In this document: positions 1-8,100 of the stretch, piece by piece
How positions within the stretch are numbered: position 1 is the first letter of the stretch
Layout of the letters: every line of letters begins with the position of its first letter
Source: Pseudomonas putida NBRC 14164
GTDB taxonomy: Bacteria; Pseudomonadota; Gammaproteobacteria; Pseudomonadales; Pseudomonadaceae
DNA: 64,000 bases
Direction of reading: 5' to 3'
NCBI RefSeq assembly: GCF_000412675.1
Contig: NC_021505.1
Location: 614,501-678,500 of the forward strand
Made by a program: the position numbers and the translations under genes
Notes under the pieces: model-generated
Databases searched by the model: none
Told to the model about the DNA's origin: nothing
The model's input: only the letters and a program-made list of their open reading frames with translations

Positions 1-24
1 CGAGATCGAGTAGTGCTCAACAAG

Positions 25-870
25 TCAGGCGTCTTCGAGGATGAATCCCGCCACGGCGCTGGCAACCTGATCCGCAATCGCTGGCGTACTGCGTAAGTGG
101 GAAGCGATGCCATGGTCGCAGTCGGTAAGAAACAGGCATTGCAAACGCGCTGCTGGAACTGATTGCATCAGGGCCTGGGTAACTTCTTCAGGAATCGGGC
201 TGTAGCGCTCGGCACCGGCCAGCCACAGGCTACCTGCACTGGTCCCTGGGCCTTTGCCGAATCGTTGTGAGTTGAGCCCGTCATACTCGCCAATCACCAT
301 CAGCACTCTGCCTTGGAACTGCTTGAGGAAGGCGTAGCTGTCGCTGTCCAGAAAGCCGTAGGGTTTGCTGATGGCTGTGGTGAATGCCGGGCCAAACGGC
401 GCCCGGAGGGCATCATCTGGATAAACCGCTGGGCAGATCAACACGATCCTGTCCACTTGCGGCAACCGTGCTGCAAGTTTCAGCGTGATTGCCGCGCCCA
501 GGCTGTGGCCGATCAGTGTTCGGCATCGAGGTGCGATATGCGTATGAAACCGCTGTGCCTCTTTGAGGTTGGTAGCCAGTGACGGTGCCACTGCGCCTGG
601 CTCGCTGGCGAGGCTGTGACCAGAAAGATTGCCGGTGAGCGACCCGATGCCAGCGGCTTGCAAGCGATAGAGCAGTGGGTTGAGCCGGGTAAAGTCCGAG
701 CGCGCGCCACCCAGCACCAATGCCGGCGCTGCGCGCTCGGTATCAGGTACCAGCAACCGGGCCTGTTGCTGGTAGTTCCCAAACGCTTCGTTGATAAACA
801 GTTCTTTGCCCGGGGCGGGTTCGTCAAATTGCCATTTCAGACGCTGAGAAGATCCCTTTTGCAAGTGCAT
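25..870 (-). CDS. alpha/beta hydrolase (serine hydrolase fold)
   Basis: Predicted cytoplasmic alpha/beta hydrolase of 281 aa. The nucleophile elbow GHSLGAA is mid-protein, and a late Asp-His pair (TDCDHGIASH) near the C-terminus fits the catalytic histidine. No signal peptide is visible. The frame stays open further upstream, but that would overlap the permease gene. The ATG at 870 lies 8 bp after the permease stop and gives a normal family length. It is the third gene of a leftward operon after a dioxygenase and a TauE-type permease. The substrate is unknown; an ester or thioester linked to the dioxygenase product is inference only. Confidence 0.75.
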   Translation of the reverse strand: MHLQKGSSQRLKWQFDEPAPGKELFINEAFGNYQQQARLLVPDTERAAPALVLGGARSDFTRLNPLLYRLQAAGIGSLTGNLSGHSLASEPGAVAPSLATNLKEAQRFHTHIAPRCRTLIGHSLGAAITLKLAARLPQVDRIVLICPAVYPDDALRAPFGPAFTTAISKPYGFLDSDSYAFLKQFQGRVLMVIGEYDGLNSQRFGKGPGTSAGSLWLAGAERYSPIPEEVTQALMQSVPAARLQCLFLTDCDHGIASHLRSTPAIADQVASAVAGFILEDA

Positions 871-878
871 GGCGCCCT

Positions 879-1670
879 CTAGAAAAACTGATCGAGCCAC
901 TCGCCGAGTGGATTGCCCGTGTCGAGCAGTAGTTTGAATGCCATGATGATGCAGACACTGACCAGCAGCGGCTTTATGAGGCGAGAGCCGAAACGAACTG
1001 CGCAGCGCGCACCTAATTGTGCGCCCAGAAAGGCGGCAATCGCCATTGCCAGCGCCAGCGGCCAGATGATCGCTCCGCTGAGTAAAAATACTGACAACGC
1101 GCCCAGGTTGCAGGCTGCGTTCAAAAGCTTGCTGGTGCACACGGCTTGTATCAGCTGTTGGCCTAGTAGCACTACGCAGGCCAGCATGAAGAACGAGCCG
1201 ACGCCAGGGCCGAAGATACCATCATAAAACCCAATGATTGGCGCAACCGTTACGCAGAACAGGCTACTCGATAACTTCGCCTTACGCGTTTGCTCATTCG
1301 GCTTTGGACTAAAGGCAAAGTAGATTGCTATCAGGATCAGCAAGGGTGGGACACATGCCTGCAAAAAGCTTTTGGGCACGTAGGTTATGGACAAGGCCCC
1401 CAAGGCCCCTCCAATAAACGACATCACCGCCATTGGGCTGCCTCGCCTCCAGTCGATCATGCCTTTTCGGGCGAAAGCGCATGTAGCCGAAACGGTAGCC
1501 GAAGCGGCTTGGACTTTATTCGTGGCAATTGCTGCCAAGGGCTCTATACCGGCGATAAATAGCACCGGGAGCGTGATCAAGCCTCCGCCTCCGGCGATCG
1601 CATCGAAAAAGCCGGCCATGAGTGCAACGAGCGCGAGTATCAGAACAAGCGTCAAATCGAATTCGATCAT
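879..1670 (-). CDS. TauE/SafE family membrane permease
   Basis: A 263-aa integral membrane protein with about eight hydrophobic helices. The glycine-rich N-terminal segment GFFDAIAGGGGLITLPVL is typical of TauE/SafE (UPF0721) sulfite or sulfonate exporters, and the internal repeat GFYDGIFGPGVGSFF matches the second half of that fold. The gene lies 15 bp after the TauD-like dioxygenase gene and just before the hydrolase gene, so the three are probably co-transcribed. The family exports small organic or sulfur anions. Here a product or by-product of the dioxygenase is a reasonable guess, but nothing in the sequence fixes the substrate. Confidence 0.85.
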   Translation of the reverse strand: MIEFDLTLVLILALVALMAGFFDAIAGGGGLITLPVLFIAGIEPLAAIATNKVQAASATVSATCAFARKGMIDWRRGSPMAVMSFIGGALGALSITYVPKSFLQACVPPLLILIAIYFAFSPKPNEQTRKAKLSSSLFCVTVAPIIGFYDGIFGPGVGSFFMLACVVLLGQQLIQAVCTSKLLNAACNLGALSVFLLSGAIIWPLALAMAIAAFLGAQLGARCAVRFGSRLIKPLLVSVCIIMAFKLLLDTGNPLGEWLDQFF

Positions 1671-1685
1671 CGTTTTTCTCAGTGA

Positions 1686-2726
1686 TTAACCACGAACCAG
1701 AAGGGGGTCTTCAACGAGAACCAGCGGTTCTGCTAAGGGGGAGTATCCGAATTGACGGATGAGCAGGCGCCGGTTGTCCTGGACCCTGTCGCGACCGTGC
1801 AAGGCTCGGCTGTTGTTGACCAACAATGCGCTATCAGGCTGGAGGACGAACGCCAGCGGTTGTGCGTTATCGAGCTTTTTTTGAAATGTAGTGAAAGCAC
1901 GCGCGGCGGCGCTGCAAGCACGATCACTCAGGCGGAAGCGGTAACTGTTGTAACGAATTGAGAAACCACCATTGGGCTCGAACTGAAGTATTGAAACTTC
2001 TTTACCCGCATTGCCCTTGCCTTTAGCGAAACAGTCACTGCGCGTAAAGTCGAAAGACCTTGAAGTCAGCGCAAGTGTATCCAGGCTGCTCAAGCATTCG
2101 ATGATTTCCCGGAGCGGGAACACATGCGTAGGCTCATTGGCGGGATTCCAGCGGGCAGTGAGGATAAGCGCGGAGGGGGCCGGGGAGTGACCGTTTCTGG
2201 CGATTGTTGAGCAGTTGTACGGGGCTTCAGTGTGCGGTCCCAAGTACAAGCCGGCATGTGAGCTGGTTTCCACTGTCAGGCAGGGGGCTTCGTTGGGGCG
2301 TGGGATACGGCCACCTCCCTTGAAGTTACCAACCAGGCGGACCTGTTTGCCTTCATTGTCGATATCAAAAGCGAAACTGCGATGACGCGCGAGTTCCAGC
2401 AGCAGTTGATTTCGTGAAGCGAGGTATAGGCAGCGAGGGCTTTGCGCCAGGTCGCAGATTTCGGGTAGGTGTTCAGGTATCGGCTCGTCGGCACAACGCA
2501 TTTGCCTGAACATCAAGGTTGACACGTTGCCTTCGTCGAAGCGCTGCAGCAGCGAACGTTGTTTTTCATCCAAGCCTTTTTCGAGCTGATCGGCGAAGGC
2601 ACGAGCTTCAAATGCTGCACCCTTGGCTTCCGGTCCGCCCAAGTCCGCAATGGTTTGACTTGCAAGGGCTATGGCCCGACTTTGGTCCGGGCGGAAATCC
2701 AGGTATGCGGCTTCGGGATGGGGCAT
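1686..2726 (-). CDS. TauD/clavaminate-synthase-like Fe(II)/2-oxoglutarate dioxygenase
   Basis: A 346-aa protein with the facial-triad pattern of Fe(II)/2OG oxygenases. The proximal motif is HTE (in GPHTEAPYN). The distal His is in NNSRALHGRD, followed about 12 residues later by the 2OG-binding Arg in RRLLIRQFGY. The region before the distal His resembles TauD/TfdA and clavaminate synthase-like enzymes, which hydroxylate or desaturate small acids. The ATG at 2726 has AAGGAACG about 6 nt upstream and is preferred over an in-frame ATG 45 nt further out. It heads a leftward operon with the permease and hydrolase. The substrate is not predictable. Confidence 0.8.
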   Translation of the reverse strand: MPHPEAAYLDFRPDQSRAIALASQTIADLGGPEAKGAAFEARAFADQLEKGLDEKQRSLLQRFDEGNVSTLMFRQMRCADEPIPEHLPEICDLAQSPRCLYLASRNQLLLELARHRSFAFDIDNEGKQVRLVGNFKGGGRIPRPNEAPCLTVETSSHAGLYLGPHTEAPYNCSTIARNGHSPAPSALILTARWNPANEPTHVFPLREIIECLSSLDTLALTSRSFDFTRSDCFAKGKGNAGKEVSILQFEPNGGFSIRYNSYRFRLSDRACSAAARAFTTFQKKLDNAQPLAFVLQPDSALLVNNSRALHGRDRVQDNRRLLIRQFGYSPLAEPLVLVEDPLLVRG

Positions 2727-2988
2727 TGAACGTTCCTTGTACTTGTTGTGAGGAGGCTCCCCGCCAGGCAAGCAAGAGAGTCAACTATTCAATGCAGTTA
2801 CGCCTCTGCGGGGAAGTCAGCTCTTTCCTGATGCGTCGTAGGATTTTTCTCTGTCGGCTGTGTCGTGCAGTGAAACTCCAGATCCACGACTCCCCTGAGG
2901 CCTTGGCGAGGCTCGACGTTGGACTTCCCCGCCCGGAAACCGCAAAATGGCCCCTTTCCTTCATCAACCTCTCGGATCTGCTGACTCT

Positions 2989-3873
2989 ATGCGTATGCGC
3001 CTAATGCTGTTGGGTGGTGGCAATGCCCTCGGGCAAGCGCTGATTCGTCTTGGGGCCGAGGAGGACATTGCTTTCCTGGCGCCGCGCCCGCCCGAGAACG
3101 GCTGGACGCCGGCCAACCTCACTCAGTTGCTCGACGATCACCGCCCCGACGCCCTGGTCAACCTGGCCTATTACTTCGACTGGTTCCAGGCCGAGTCGGT
3201 CAGCGAGCAACGCCTGGCTCAACAGGAGCGGGCAGTGGAGCGACTGGCAGAGCTGTGCCAGCACCACCAGATCACCCTGGTGCAGCCATCCAGCTACCGG
3301 GTCTTCGATGGTTCGCGGGCCACCGCCTACAGCGAAAAGGACGAGCCAGTACCGCTTGGCCTGCGTGGCCAGGCTTTGTGGCGCATCGAACAGAGTGTGC
3401 GCGCAACCTGCCCGCAGCATGTGCTGCTGCGCTTCGGCTGGTTGCTCGACGAGAGCATCGACGGCTCGCTGGGCCGCTTCCTGACCCGTGCAGAGCAGCC
3501 GCAAGAGCTGCTACTGGCCGATGACCGGCGTGGTAACCCGACACCGGTCGACGATGCCGCACGGGTGATTCTGTCGGTGCTCAAGCAGCTCGATTGCAGT
3601 GCGCCGCTCTGGGGCACTTACCATTACGCCGGCAACGAGGCGACCACGCCGCTGGCGCTGGGCCAGGCTATCCTTACCGAAGCAGGCCAATACCGCCAAC
3701 TGGCGGTGCAGGCGCCGACACCGCAGGCCCATGCGGCACGGCCGGATGCCAGCGAAGAGCCGCAGAACGCTGTACTGGCCTGCAAGAAAATCCTTCATAC
3801 CTTCGGCATCAAGCCGCGCGCCTGGCGCGCCGGCCTGCCGCCTCTACTGGACCGGTTCTACCGCCATGGCTGA
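2989..3873 (+). CDS. RmlD-like NAD(P)-dependent sugar-nucleotide reductase/epimerase
   Basis: A 294-aa Rossmann-fold protein of the extended SDR type, closest in style to dTDP-4-dehydrorhamnose reductase. The N-terminal nucleotide-binding loop is LLGGGNALGQAL. VNLAYYFDWF and QPSSYRVFDG correspond to the RmlD strand and Ser regions. The usual YxxxK catalytic pair is not obvious (YSEKDEPVPLGLRGQALWRIE), so activity may be altered. The start could be the ATG at 2989 or 2995. The gene overlaps the downstream epimerase gene by 8 bp, so both are likely translated together. A role in surface polysaccharide or nucleotide-sugar metabolism is inferred. Confidence 0.7.
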   Translation: MRMRLMLLGGGNALGQALIRLGAEEDIAFLAPRPPENGWTPANLTQLLDDHRPDALVNLAYYFDWFQAESVSEQRLAQQERAVERLAELCQHHQITLVQPSSYRVFDGSRATAYSEKDEPVPLGLRGQALWRIEQSVRATCPQHVLLRFGWLLDESIDGSLGRFLTRAEQPQELLLADDRRGNPTPVDDAARVILSVLKQLDCSAPLWGTYHYAGNEATTPLALGQAILTEAGQYRQLAVQAPTPQAHAARPDASEEPQNAVLACKKILHTFGIKPRAWRAGLPPLLDRFYRHG

Positions 3874-4798
3874 CGCCCCCATCCTGATCACCGGCGGTGC
3901 CGGCTTCATTGGCTCCCACCTGTGCGATGCGTTGTTGGACAAAGGCTACGCCGTACGCATTCTCGACGACTTCTCCACCGGCCGGCGCAGCAACCTGCAG
4001 GTTGACCACCCACGGCTAGAGCTGATTGAAGGCGATGTGGCCGACGCCGGGCTGGTCACGCAGGCTGCGGCAGGCTGCAGTGCCGTGGTGCATCTGGCGG
4101 CGGTGGCCTCGGTGCAGGCCTCGGTCGAAGACCCGGTGCGTACCCACCAAAGCAACTTCATTGGCACCCTCAATGTGTGCGAAGCCATGCGCGTGCATGG
4201 TCTGCGCCGGGTGCTGTTCGCCTCCAGTGCGGCGGTGTACGGCAACAATGGCGAGGGTGAATCGATTGCCGAGGACACGCCCAAGGCGCCGCTGACGCCC
4301 TACGCCGTGGACAAGCTGGCCAGTGAGCAGTACCTGGACTTCTACCGCCGTCAGCATGGCCTGGAGCCGGTGGTGTTCCGCTTCTTCAATATCTTCGGGC
4401 CACGCCAGGACCCGTCCTCGCCGTATTCCGGGGTAATCAGCATCTTCTGCGAGCGCGCAGTGCAGGGCTTGCCGATCACCATCTTCGGCGATGGCGAGCA
4501 GACCCGCGATTTCCTCTACGTGGGCGACCTGGTGCAGGTGATGGTGCAGGCACTGGAGCAGCCGCAGGTCGAGGAGGGGGCGGTGAACATCGGCCTCAAC
4601 CAGGCCACCTCGCTGAACCAGTTGCTGGTGGCGCTGGAGAAGGTGGTGGGCAGCTTGCCGGCGATCAGCCATGTGGCGGCGCGTTCGGGTGATATTCGCC
4701 ATTCGCGGGCGGACAACCAGCGGTTGCTGGCGCGGTTCGAGTTTCCGCAGGCGACGCCGATGGTTGAAGGTCTCGCGCGGTTACTGGGTAAAAGCTGA
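3866..4798 (+). CDS. NAD-dependent nucleotide-sugar epimerase/dehydratase (GalE/WbpP-like)
   Basis: A 310-aa extended SDR. The NAD-binding motif GGAGFIGSHL is at residues 10-19, DDFSTGRRSNL forms the adenine-ribose loop, and SSAAVYG supplies the catalytic Ser. YAVDKLASEQY holds the YxxxK pair, and RFFNIFGPRQDP with DGEQTRDFLYVGD are hallmark UDP-sugar epimerase motifs. The family interconverts UDP-sugars (Glc/Gal or GlcNAc/GalNAc types). Translation starts inside the end of the preceding reductase gene, indicating coupling. A rho-independent terminator follows the stop codon. Confidence 0.85.
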   Translation: MADAPILITGGAGFIGSHLCDALLDKGYAVRILDDFSTGRRSNLQVDHPRLELIEGDVADAGLVTQAAAGCSAVVHLAAVASVQASVEDPVRTHQSNFIGTLNVCEAMRVHGLRRVLFASSAAVYGNNGEGESIAEDTPKAPLTPYAVDKLASEQYLDFYRRQHGLEPVVFRFFNIFGPRQDPSSPYSGVISIFCERAVQGLPITIFGDGEQTRDFLYVGDLVQVMVQALEQPQVEEGAVNIGLNQATSLNQLLVALEKVVGSLPAISHVAARSGDIRHSRADNQRLLARFEFPQATPMVEGLARLLGKS

Positions 4799-4805
4799 TA
4801 GCGCT

Positions 4806-4826
4806 GGGGCCGCTTTGCGGCCCTTT
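4806..4826 (+). terminator. rho-independent terminator after the epimerase gene
   Basis: A GC-rich inverted repeat GGGCCGC-TTT-GCGGCCC is followed by TTT, starting 8 nt after the epimerase stop. It probably ends the two-gene reductase/epimerase transcript. Confidence 0.6.
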
Positions 4827-4906
4827 CGCGGCACAAGGCCGCTCCTACAACGACCGCGTAAAGCCAATGGACTTACTGTCACTGTGGGAGCGGCCTTGTG
4901 TCGCGA
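4827..4906. repeat. REP pair (convergent palindromic repeats)
   Basis: Two inverted copies of a Pseudomonas-type REP unit face each other. The left arm reads CGCGGCACAAGGCCGCTCC and the right arm begins TGTGGGAGCGGCCTTGTGTC. They lie between the convergent epimerase and HxlR genes, a normal extragenic REP location. The same unit recurs near 25.6-25.8 kb. Confidence 0.8.
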
Positions 4907-4930
4907 TGGGCTGCGCAGCAGCCCCAAAAA

Positions 4931-5374
4931 TCACCCATGCCGCACAACCCTGCGCAGGCAATCCTCGGCCCCGAGTACTCGCCCATCCAAAGCCCGCACC
5001 TGCAAAGTCTCAAGCGCCCGCCCCGTAACACCCTCCACCAATTCAGAACGCGCTTCCCCCGCTTCAAACAGGTATAGCTCCCCCCACTGCCTCAAGCCAA
5101 CCACCACCGGAAACACCGACAGCCCTTTTTCGGTCAGCACATATTCCTTGTAGGCACTGCCATCCGATGCCGGCTGTGTCATCAGCAGCCCGCTTTCCAC
5201 CAGCAGCTTGAGCCGTGAGGCGAGGATGTTCTTCGCCAGCCCCAGGTTCTTCTGAAACTCACTGAACCGCCGCAGGCCATCGAAGGCATCGCGCAGGATC
5301 ATCAGTGCCCAGCGATCACCCAATACCTCCAGGGCTCGGGCCACCGGGCATTGGGCATTGTTTTCATCGAGCAT
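4931..5374 (-). CDS. HxlR-family winged-helix transcriptional regulator
   Basis: A 147-aa DNA-binding protein of the HxlR (MarR-related) family. It begins with the family signature CPVARALEVLGDRWALMILRDAF, followed by LRRFSEFQKNLGLAKNILASRLKLL (recognition helix) and YVLTEKGLSVFPVV (wing). The N-terminal Cys is one that redox-sensing members use, but sensing here is not shown. It is divergent from an MFS transporter gene across about 100 bp containing a perfect inverted repeat, so it probably represses that transporter and itself. Confidence 0.9.
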   Translation of the reverse strand: MLDENNAQCPVARALEVLGDRWALMILRDAFDGLRRFSEFQKNLGLAKNILASRLKLLVESGLLMTQPASDGSAYKEYVLTEKGLSVFPVVVGLRQWGELYLFEAGEARSELVEGVTGRALETLQVRALDGRVLGAEDCLRRVVRHG

Positions 5375-5438
5375 GGGGTGGGCCTTTTCTGATTGTCTGG
5401 TTGCAGATTAAAACCACATTTGCTAAATAGCCAGGGGT

Positions 5439-5455
5439 GGTTTCAAATCGAAACC
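5439..5455. promoter_or_regulatory. probable HxlR operator
   Basis: A perfect 6-bp inverted repeat with a 5-bp spacer, GGTTTC-AAATC-GAAACC, lies 21 bp before the MFS transporter start in the divergent intergenic region. A related half-site AAACCACATTT is nearby. Position and symmetry fit an autoregulatory HxlR site; binding is inferred. Confidence 0.5.
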
Positions 5456-5475
5456 AAATTGACGAGGCCTGACCG

Positions 5476-6681
5476 ATGACATCTGCGCTGACACGCGGGC
5501 TAACCCTGCTGCTTGCCATCACCAGCGCCATGGCGGTGGCGACGGTGTACTTCGCCCAACCTTTACTTGAATCGATGGCCGCCGACCTGGGAGTGGTGCA
5601 GCAGCAAATTGGCTGGGTAGTCGGCGTGACCCAGGCAGGTTATGCCCTGGGGCTGCTACTGATCGTGCCACTGGGGGACCTGATCGACCGCAAGCGCCTG
5701 TTGCTGGGCCAGTTGCTGTTTTCTGCCCTGGCGCTGGTCGGCGTCGGCATGGCGCCCAACTGGGCGATGTTGCTGCTGGCCTTGGCCATCACCGGGCTGA
5801 TGGCCGTCATGGTGCAGATAATGGTGGCGCATGCGGCCAGCCTGGCTTCACCCGGTGAGCAGGGGCAGGCCGTGGGCACCGTCACCAGTGGCGTGGTGCT
5901 GGGGATTCTATTGGCGCGCCTGGTGGCAGGTGGGCTTGCTGACTTGGCCGGTTGGCGCAGTGTGTATCTGGTTGCCGCAGGGCTGCTGACGCTGCTGGCC
6001 CTGGTGCTGTGGCGCAGCCTGCCCGGTGGGCAGCCGCTCGTACACCGGCCTGGCTACCGGGCGTTGATCGTGTCCCAGTTCCGTTTGTATCGGGAGGACA
6101 GGCTGCTGCGCCAGCGCGGCGTGTTTGGCGTATTGATCTTCGCTGCGTTCAGCGTGCTGTGGAGTGCCATGGTCATGCCCCTCAGCGCGGCGCCATTGGC
6201 GTTGAGCCATACCGAGATTGGCCTGTTCGGCCTGGCAGGTGTTGCGGGTACTTTGGCGGCTGCGCGCGCCGGTCGCTTGGCCGACCAAGGGCAGGGAGAG
6301 CGCACCACCGGGCTGGCGCTGGCGCTGCTGACGCTGTCGTGGTTGCCCACAGCTTTTGTCGGGCTGTCGCTGATGGCCTTTGTGCTAGGTGTGCTGATGC
6401 TGGACTTTGCCGTGCAGGCGGTGCATGTCACCAACCAGAGCCTGTTGCTGGCAGGGCGTGGCGCGATGGCCAGCCGATTGATCGGCGCCTACATGTGCTG
6501 CTATTCGCTTGGCAGCGGGCTGGGGGCGGTGCTTGCGAGTTGGGTGCATGCCCGTTGGGGGTGGGCTGCCGTGTGTGGGCTTGGCATGGCCTTCAGTGCG
6601 GCAGCGCTGGGCTACTGGCTATGGCTGCAACGCGCGAGGGCGGCCGAAGCCGCCCTGCAGTGTTCAGGTCAGAACTTGTAG
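5476..6681 (+). CDS. MFS transporter, probable drug/metabolite exporter
   Basis: A 401-aa membrane protein with about 12 predicted helices. The loop after helix 2 is GDLIDRKRLLLG, the MFS motif A (GxLxDRxGRR-like). The N-terminus ATVYFAQPLLESMAADLGV is typical of the YnfM/Bcr-like DHA1 exporters found beside HxlR regulators. It is transcribed divergently from the HxlR gene and probably controlled by it. The 3' end overlaps the convergent oprG gene by 13 bp. The substrate is unknown. Confidence 0.85.
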   Translation: MTSALTRGLTLLLAITSAMAVATVYFAQPLLESMAADLGVVQQQIGWVVGVTQAGYALGLLLIVPLGDLIDRKRLLLGQLLFSALALVGVGMAPNWAMLLLALAITGLMAVMVQIMVAHAASLASPGEQGQAVGTVTSGVVLGILLARLVAGGLADLAGWRSVYLVAAGLLTLLALVLWRSLPGGQPLVHRPGYRALIVSQFRLYREDRLLRQRGVFGVLIFAAFSVLWSAMVMPLSAAPLALSHTEIGLFGLAGVAGTLAAARAGRLADQGQGERTTGLALALLTLSWLPTAFVGLSLMAFVLGVLMLDFAVQAVHVTNQSLLLAGRGAMASRLIGAYMCCYSLGSGLGAVLASWVHARWGWAAVCGLGMAFSAAALGYWLWLQRARAAEAALQCSGQNL

Positions 6682-7352
6682 CCAAGGCCGACCATGTACA
6701 CCCACGGGTCGACATCGACGTCGACCTTGGTCTTGCTGTAGCCCAGCGCGGTCGGGCCGTTGACACTGGCTTTGGTGTCGATGTCGACGTACCAGACCGA
6801 GGCGTTGACCAGCAAGTTTTCGGTCAGCATGTAGTCCATGCCCAGTTGGCCGGCAATACCGACCGAATCCTGCAGCTTGAGGTTGCTGAAGCCTTGTTGC
6901 TTGCGTGCGCTGCTCAGGTCTTCGTCGAAGAACAGGGTGTAGTTGATACCCACACCGGCGTACGGCTGGAAGCGCGAATTCGGCTCCATCGGGTAGTACT
7001 GCAGCGACAGGGTCGGTGGCAGTTGCTTGATGTCTGCCAGCTTGCCGTCCAGCCCGCCGCCCAGGCCTTTAACGCCGACGGTGTGCTTGAACGGGGTGGC
7101 TGCCAGCAGTTCCAGGCCAATGTGGTCGGTGAGCATGTAGGCAAAGGTCAGGCCCAGCTGGGTGTCGCTGTCCAGGGTCGCCTTGGTGCCCGACACCTTG
7201 TTGCCGTCGAACTTCAGGTCGCCGCTGCTTTCGTTCGGGGCGGTGGTGATGGCGCCTGCGCGCAGGATCATGTCCCCCGCCTGGTAGGCGTGGGCGGCAG
7301 GGGCGGCGAGCGCAAGGGCCACAAGCGAGGCGCCGAGCAAGGACTTGTTCAT
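6669..7352 (-). CDS. oprG: OprG, OmpW-family outer membrane beta-barrel protein
   Basis: A 227-aa protein with a cleavable signal peptide (MNKSLLGASLVALALAAPAAHA) and the OmpW pattern of an eight-stranded barrel. AYQAGDMILRAGAITTAPNE is at the mature N-terminus, and a terminal Phe follows GLGYK, as expected for BAM-dependent insertion. OmpW/OprG proteins form narrow hydrophobic channels for small hydrophobic molecules. The ATG at 7352 is chosen because it opens the signal peptide and has GGGAGC upstream. Pseudomonas aeruginosa oprG is known to respond to ANR and iron, and an ANR-like box lies 66 bp upstream here. Confidence 0.93.
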   Translation of the reverse strand: MNKSLLGASLVALALAAPAAHAYQAGDMILRAGAITTAPNESSGDLKFDGNKVSGTKATLDSDTQLGLTFAYMLTDHIGLELLAATPFKHTVGVKGLGGGLDGKLADIKQLPPTLSLQYYPMEPNSRFQPYAGVGINYTLFFDEDLSSARKQQGFSNLKLQDSVGIAGQLGMDYMLTENLLVNASVWYVDIDTKASVNGPTALGYSKTKVDVDVDPWVYMVGLGYKF

Positions 7353-7417
7353 GGAAGCTCCCAAAGGACGTTATTAATCGAGTAGTCCAATGGTACGGAG
7401 CTGTTTAAACAGAAAGT

Positions 7418-7431
7418 TTGACCCAGCTCAA
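7418..7431 (-). promoter_or_regulatory. ANR/FNR-like box upstream of oprG
   Basis: TTGACCCAGCTCAA matches the TTGAT-N4-ATCAA dyad at 8 of 10 defined bases and is symmetric. It lies 66 bp before the oprG ATG, suitable for anaerobic activation. Assignment is by pattern and by known ANR control of oprG in P. aeruginosa. Confidence 0.5.
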
Positions 7432-7461
7432 AGAAGCGTCTTCACGAATTCGAAACAGTTC

Positions 7462-7974
7462 TCATCTCAGCTCATAAACGTATATTTTCTCGGCTTCCAT
7501 CTGGTAGCCGGCGTCGGCCAGTTCGCTGCTGGAGGCTCTAACTTGCATCTTTCCCTCGATCCAGTACGGCTGGTAGAGGTCTTCGACGCGCACGCCCATC
7601 TCGCTGAAAATATGCACGATCTGGTTCGACGGCGGGGGTGGCACGTGGATGCACGCACCGTAGTAAGGGACCAGCAGGAACTCGGTGGTGCGGCCTTCTT
7701 CGCTTACCTCCAGCGGCACGATGTAGCCCGGAAGCTTGACCTGCTGGCCGTCGAGGCCCTTGACCACTGGGGCATCGGGGGCTTGCTGGCGCGCGGCTGG
7801 CGCGGACTCGGCAGACAGGGCGTTGCTGAGCTGTGACATGTCATGCAGCGGCGCCAGTTGTGGCGGGATGACCGGGGCGCCTTCGGGGATCAGGGCCGGC
7901 CAGTCCAGCTCCTTGGGTTCGGCGGCCCATAGCGGCATTGCTACCAGCAACAGCAGGGCCAGCAGCATGCGCAT
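7462..7974 (-). CDS. DUF3299 periplasmic protein of the zinc (Zrg-type) operon
   Basis: A 170-aa secreted protein. The signal sequence MRMLLALLLLVAMPLWAAE is followed by a domain with GQQVKLPGYIVPLE and LLVPYYGACIHVPPPPSNQIVHI, hallmark DUF3299 motifs including a conserved Cys-Ile-His. DUF3299 genes cluster with an FtsX-like permease, a LolD-like ATPase and a His-rich DUF2796 protein. In Vibrio cholerae that cluster is the ZrgABCDE zinc-acquisition system. The ATG at 7974 has GAAGAGG upstream; ATG 7968 is also possible. A REP pair separates it from the permease gene, but it is probably still the last gene of the operon. Confidence 0.8.
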   Translation of the reverse strand: MRMLLALLLLVAMPLWAAEPKELDWPALIPEGAPVIPPQLAPLHDMSQLSNALSAESAPAARQQAPDAPVVKGLDGQQVKLPGYIVPLEVSEEGRTTEFLLVPYYGACIHVPPPPSNQIVHIFSEMGVRVEDLYQPYWIEGKMQVRASSSELADAGYQMEAEKIYVYELR

Positions 7975-7983
7975 TGCCGGCCT

Positions 7984-8068
7984 CTTCGCGGGCATGCCCG
8001 CTCCCAAAGGTCCTGCACAAGGTTCGAAGCCTGCCGGGCTCCCTGTGGGAGCGGGCATGCCCGCGAAG
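7984..8068. repeat. REP pair inside the zinc operon
   Basis: Two inverted REP units: the left arm starts CTTCGCGGGCATGCCCGCTC and the right arm ends GAGCGGGCATGCCCGCGAAG. Each is itself palindromic (GCGGGCATGCCCGC). They sit between the permease and DUF3299 genes and could affect mRNA stability. Confidence 0.85.
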
Positions 8069-8100
8069 CAGGCAGTGAGGTGTCTGATCATTACGCGCAC

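Noticed and set aside
5952..7385. A 477-codon plus-strand frame spanning the end of the MFS gene and the reverse of oprG
   Set aside because: It crosses two real genes in the wrong frame and strand, and the products of those genes are recognisable.
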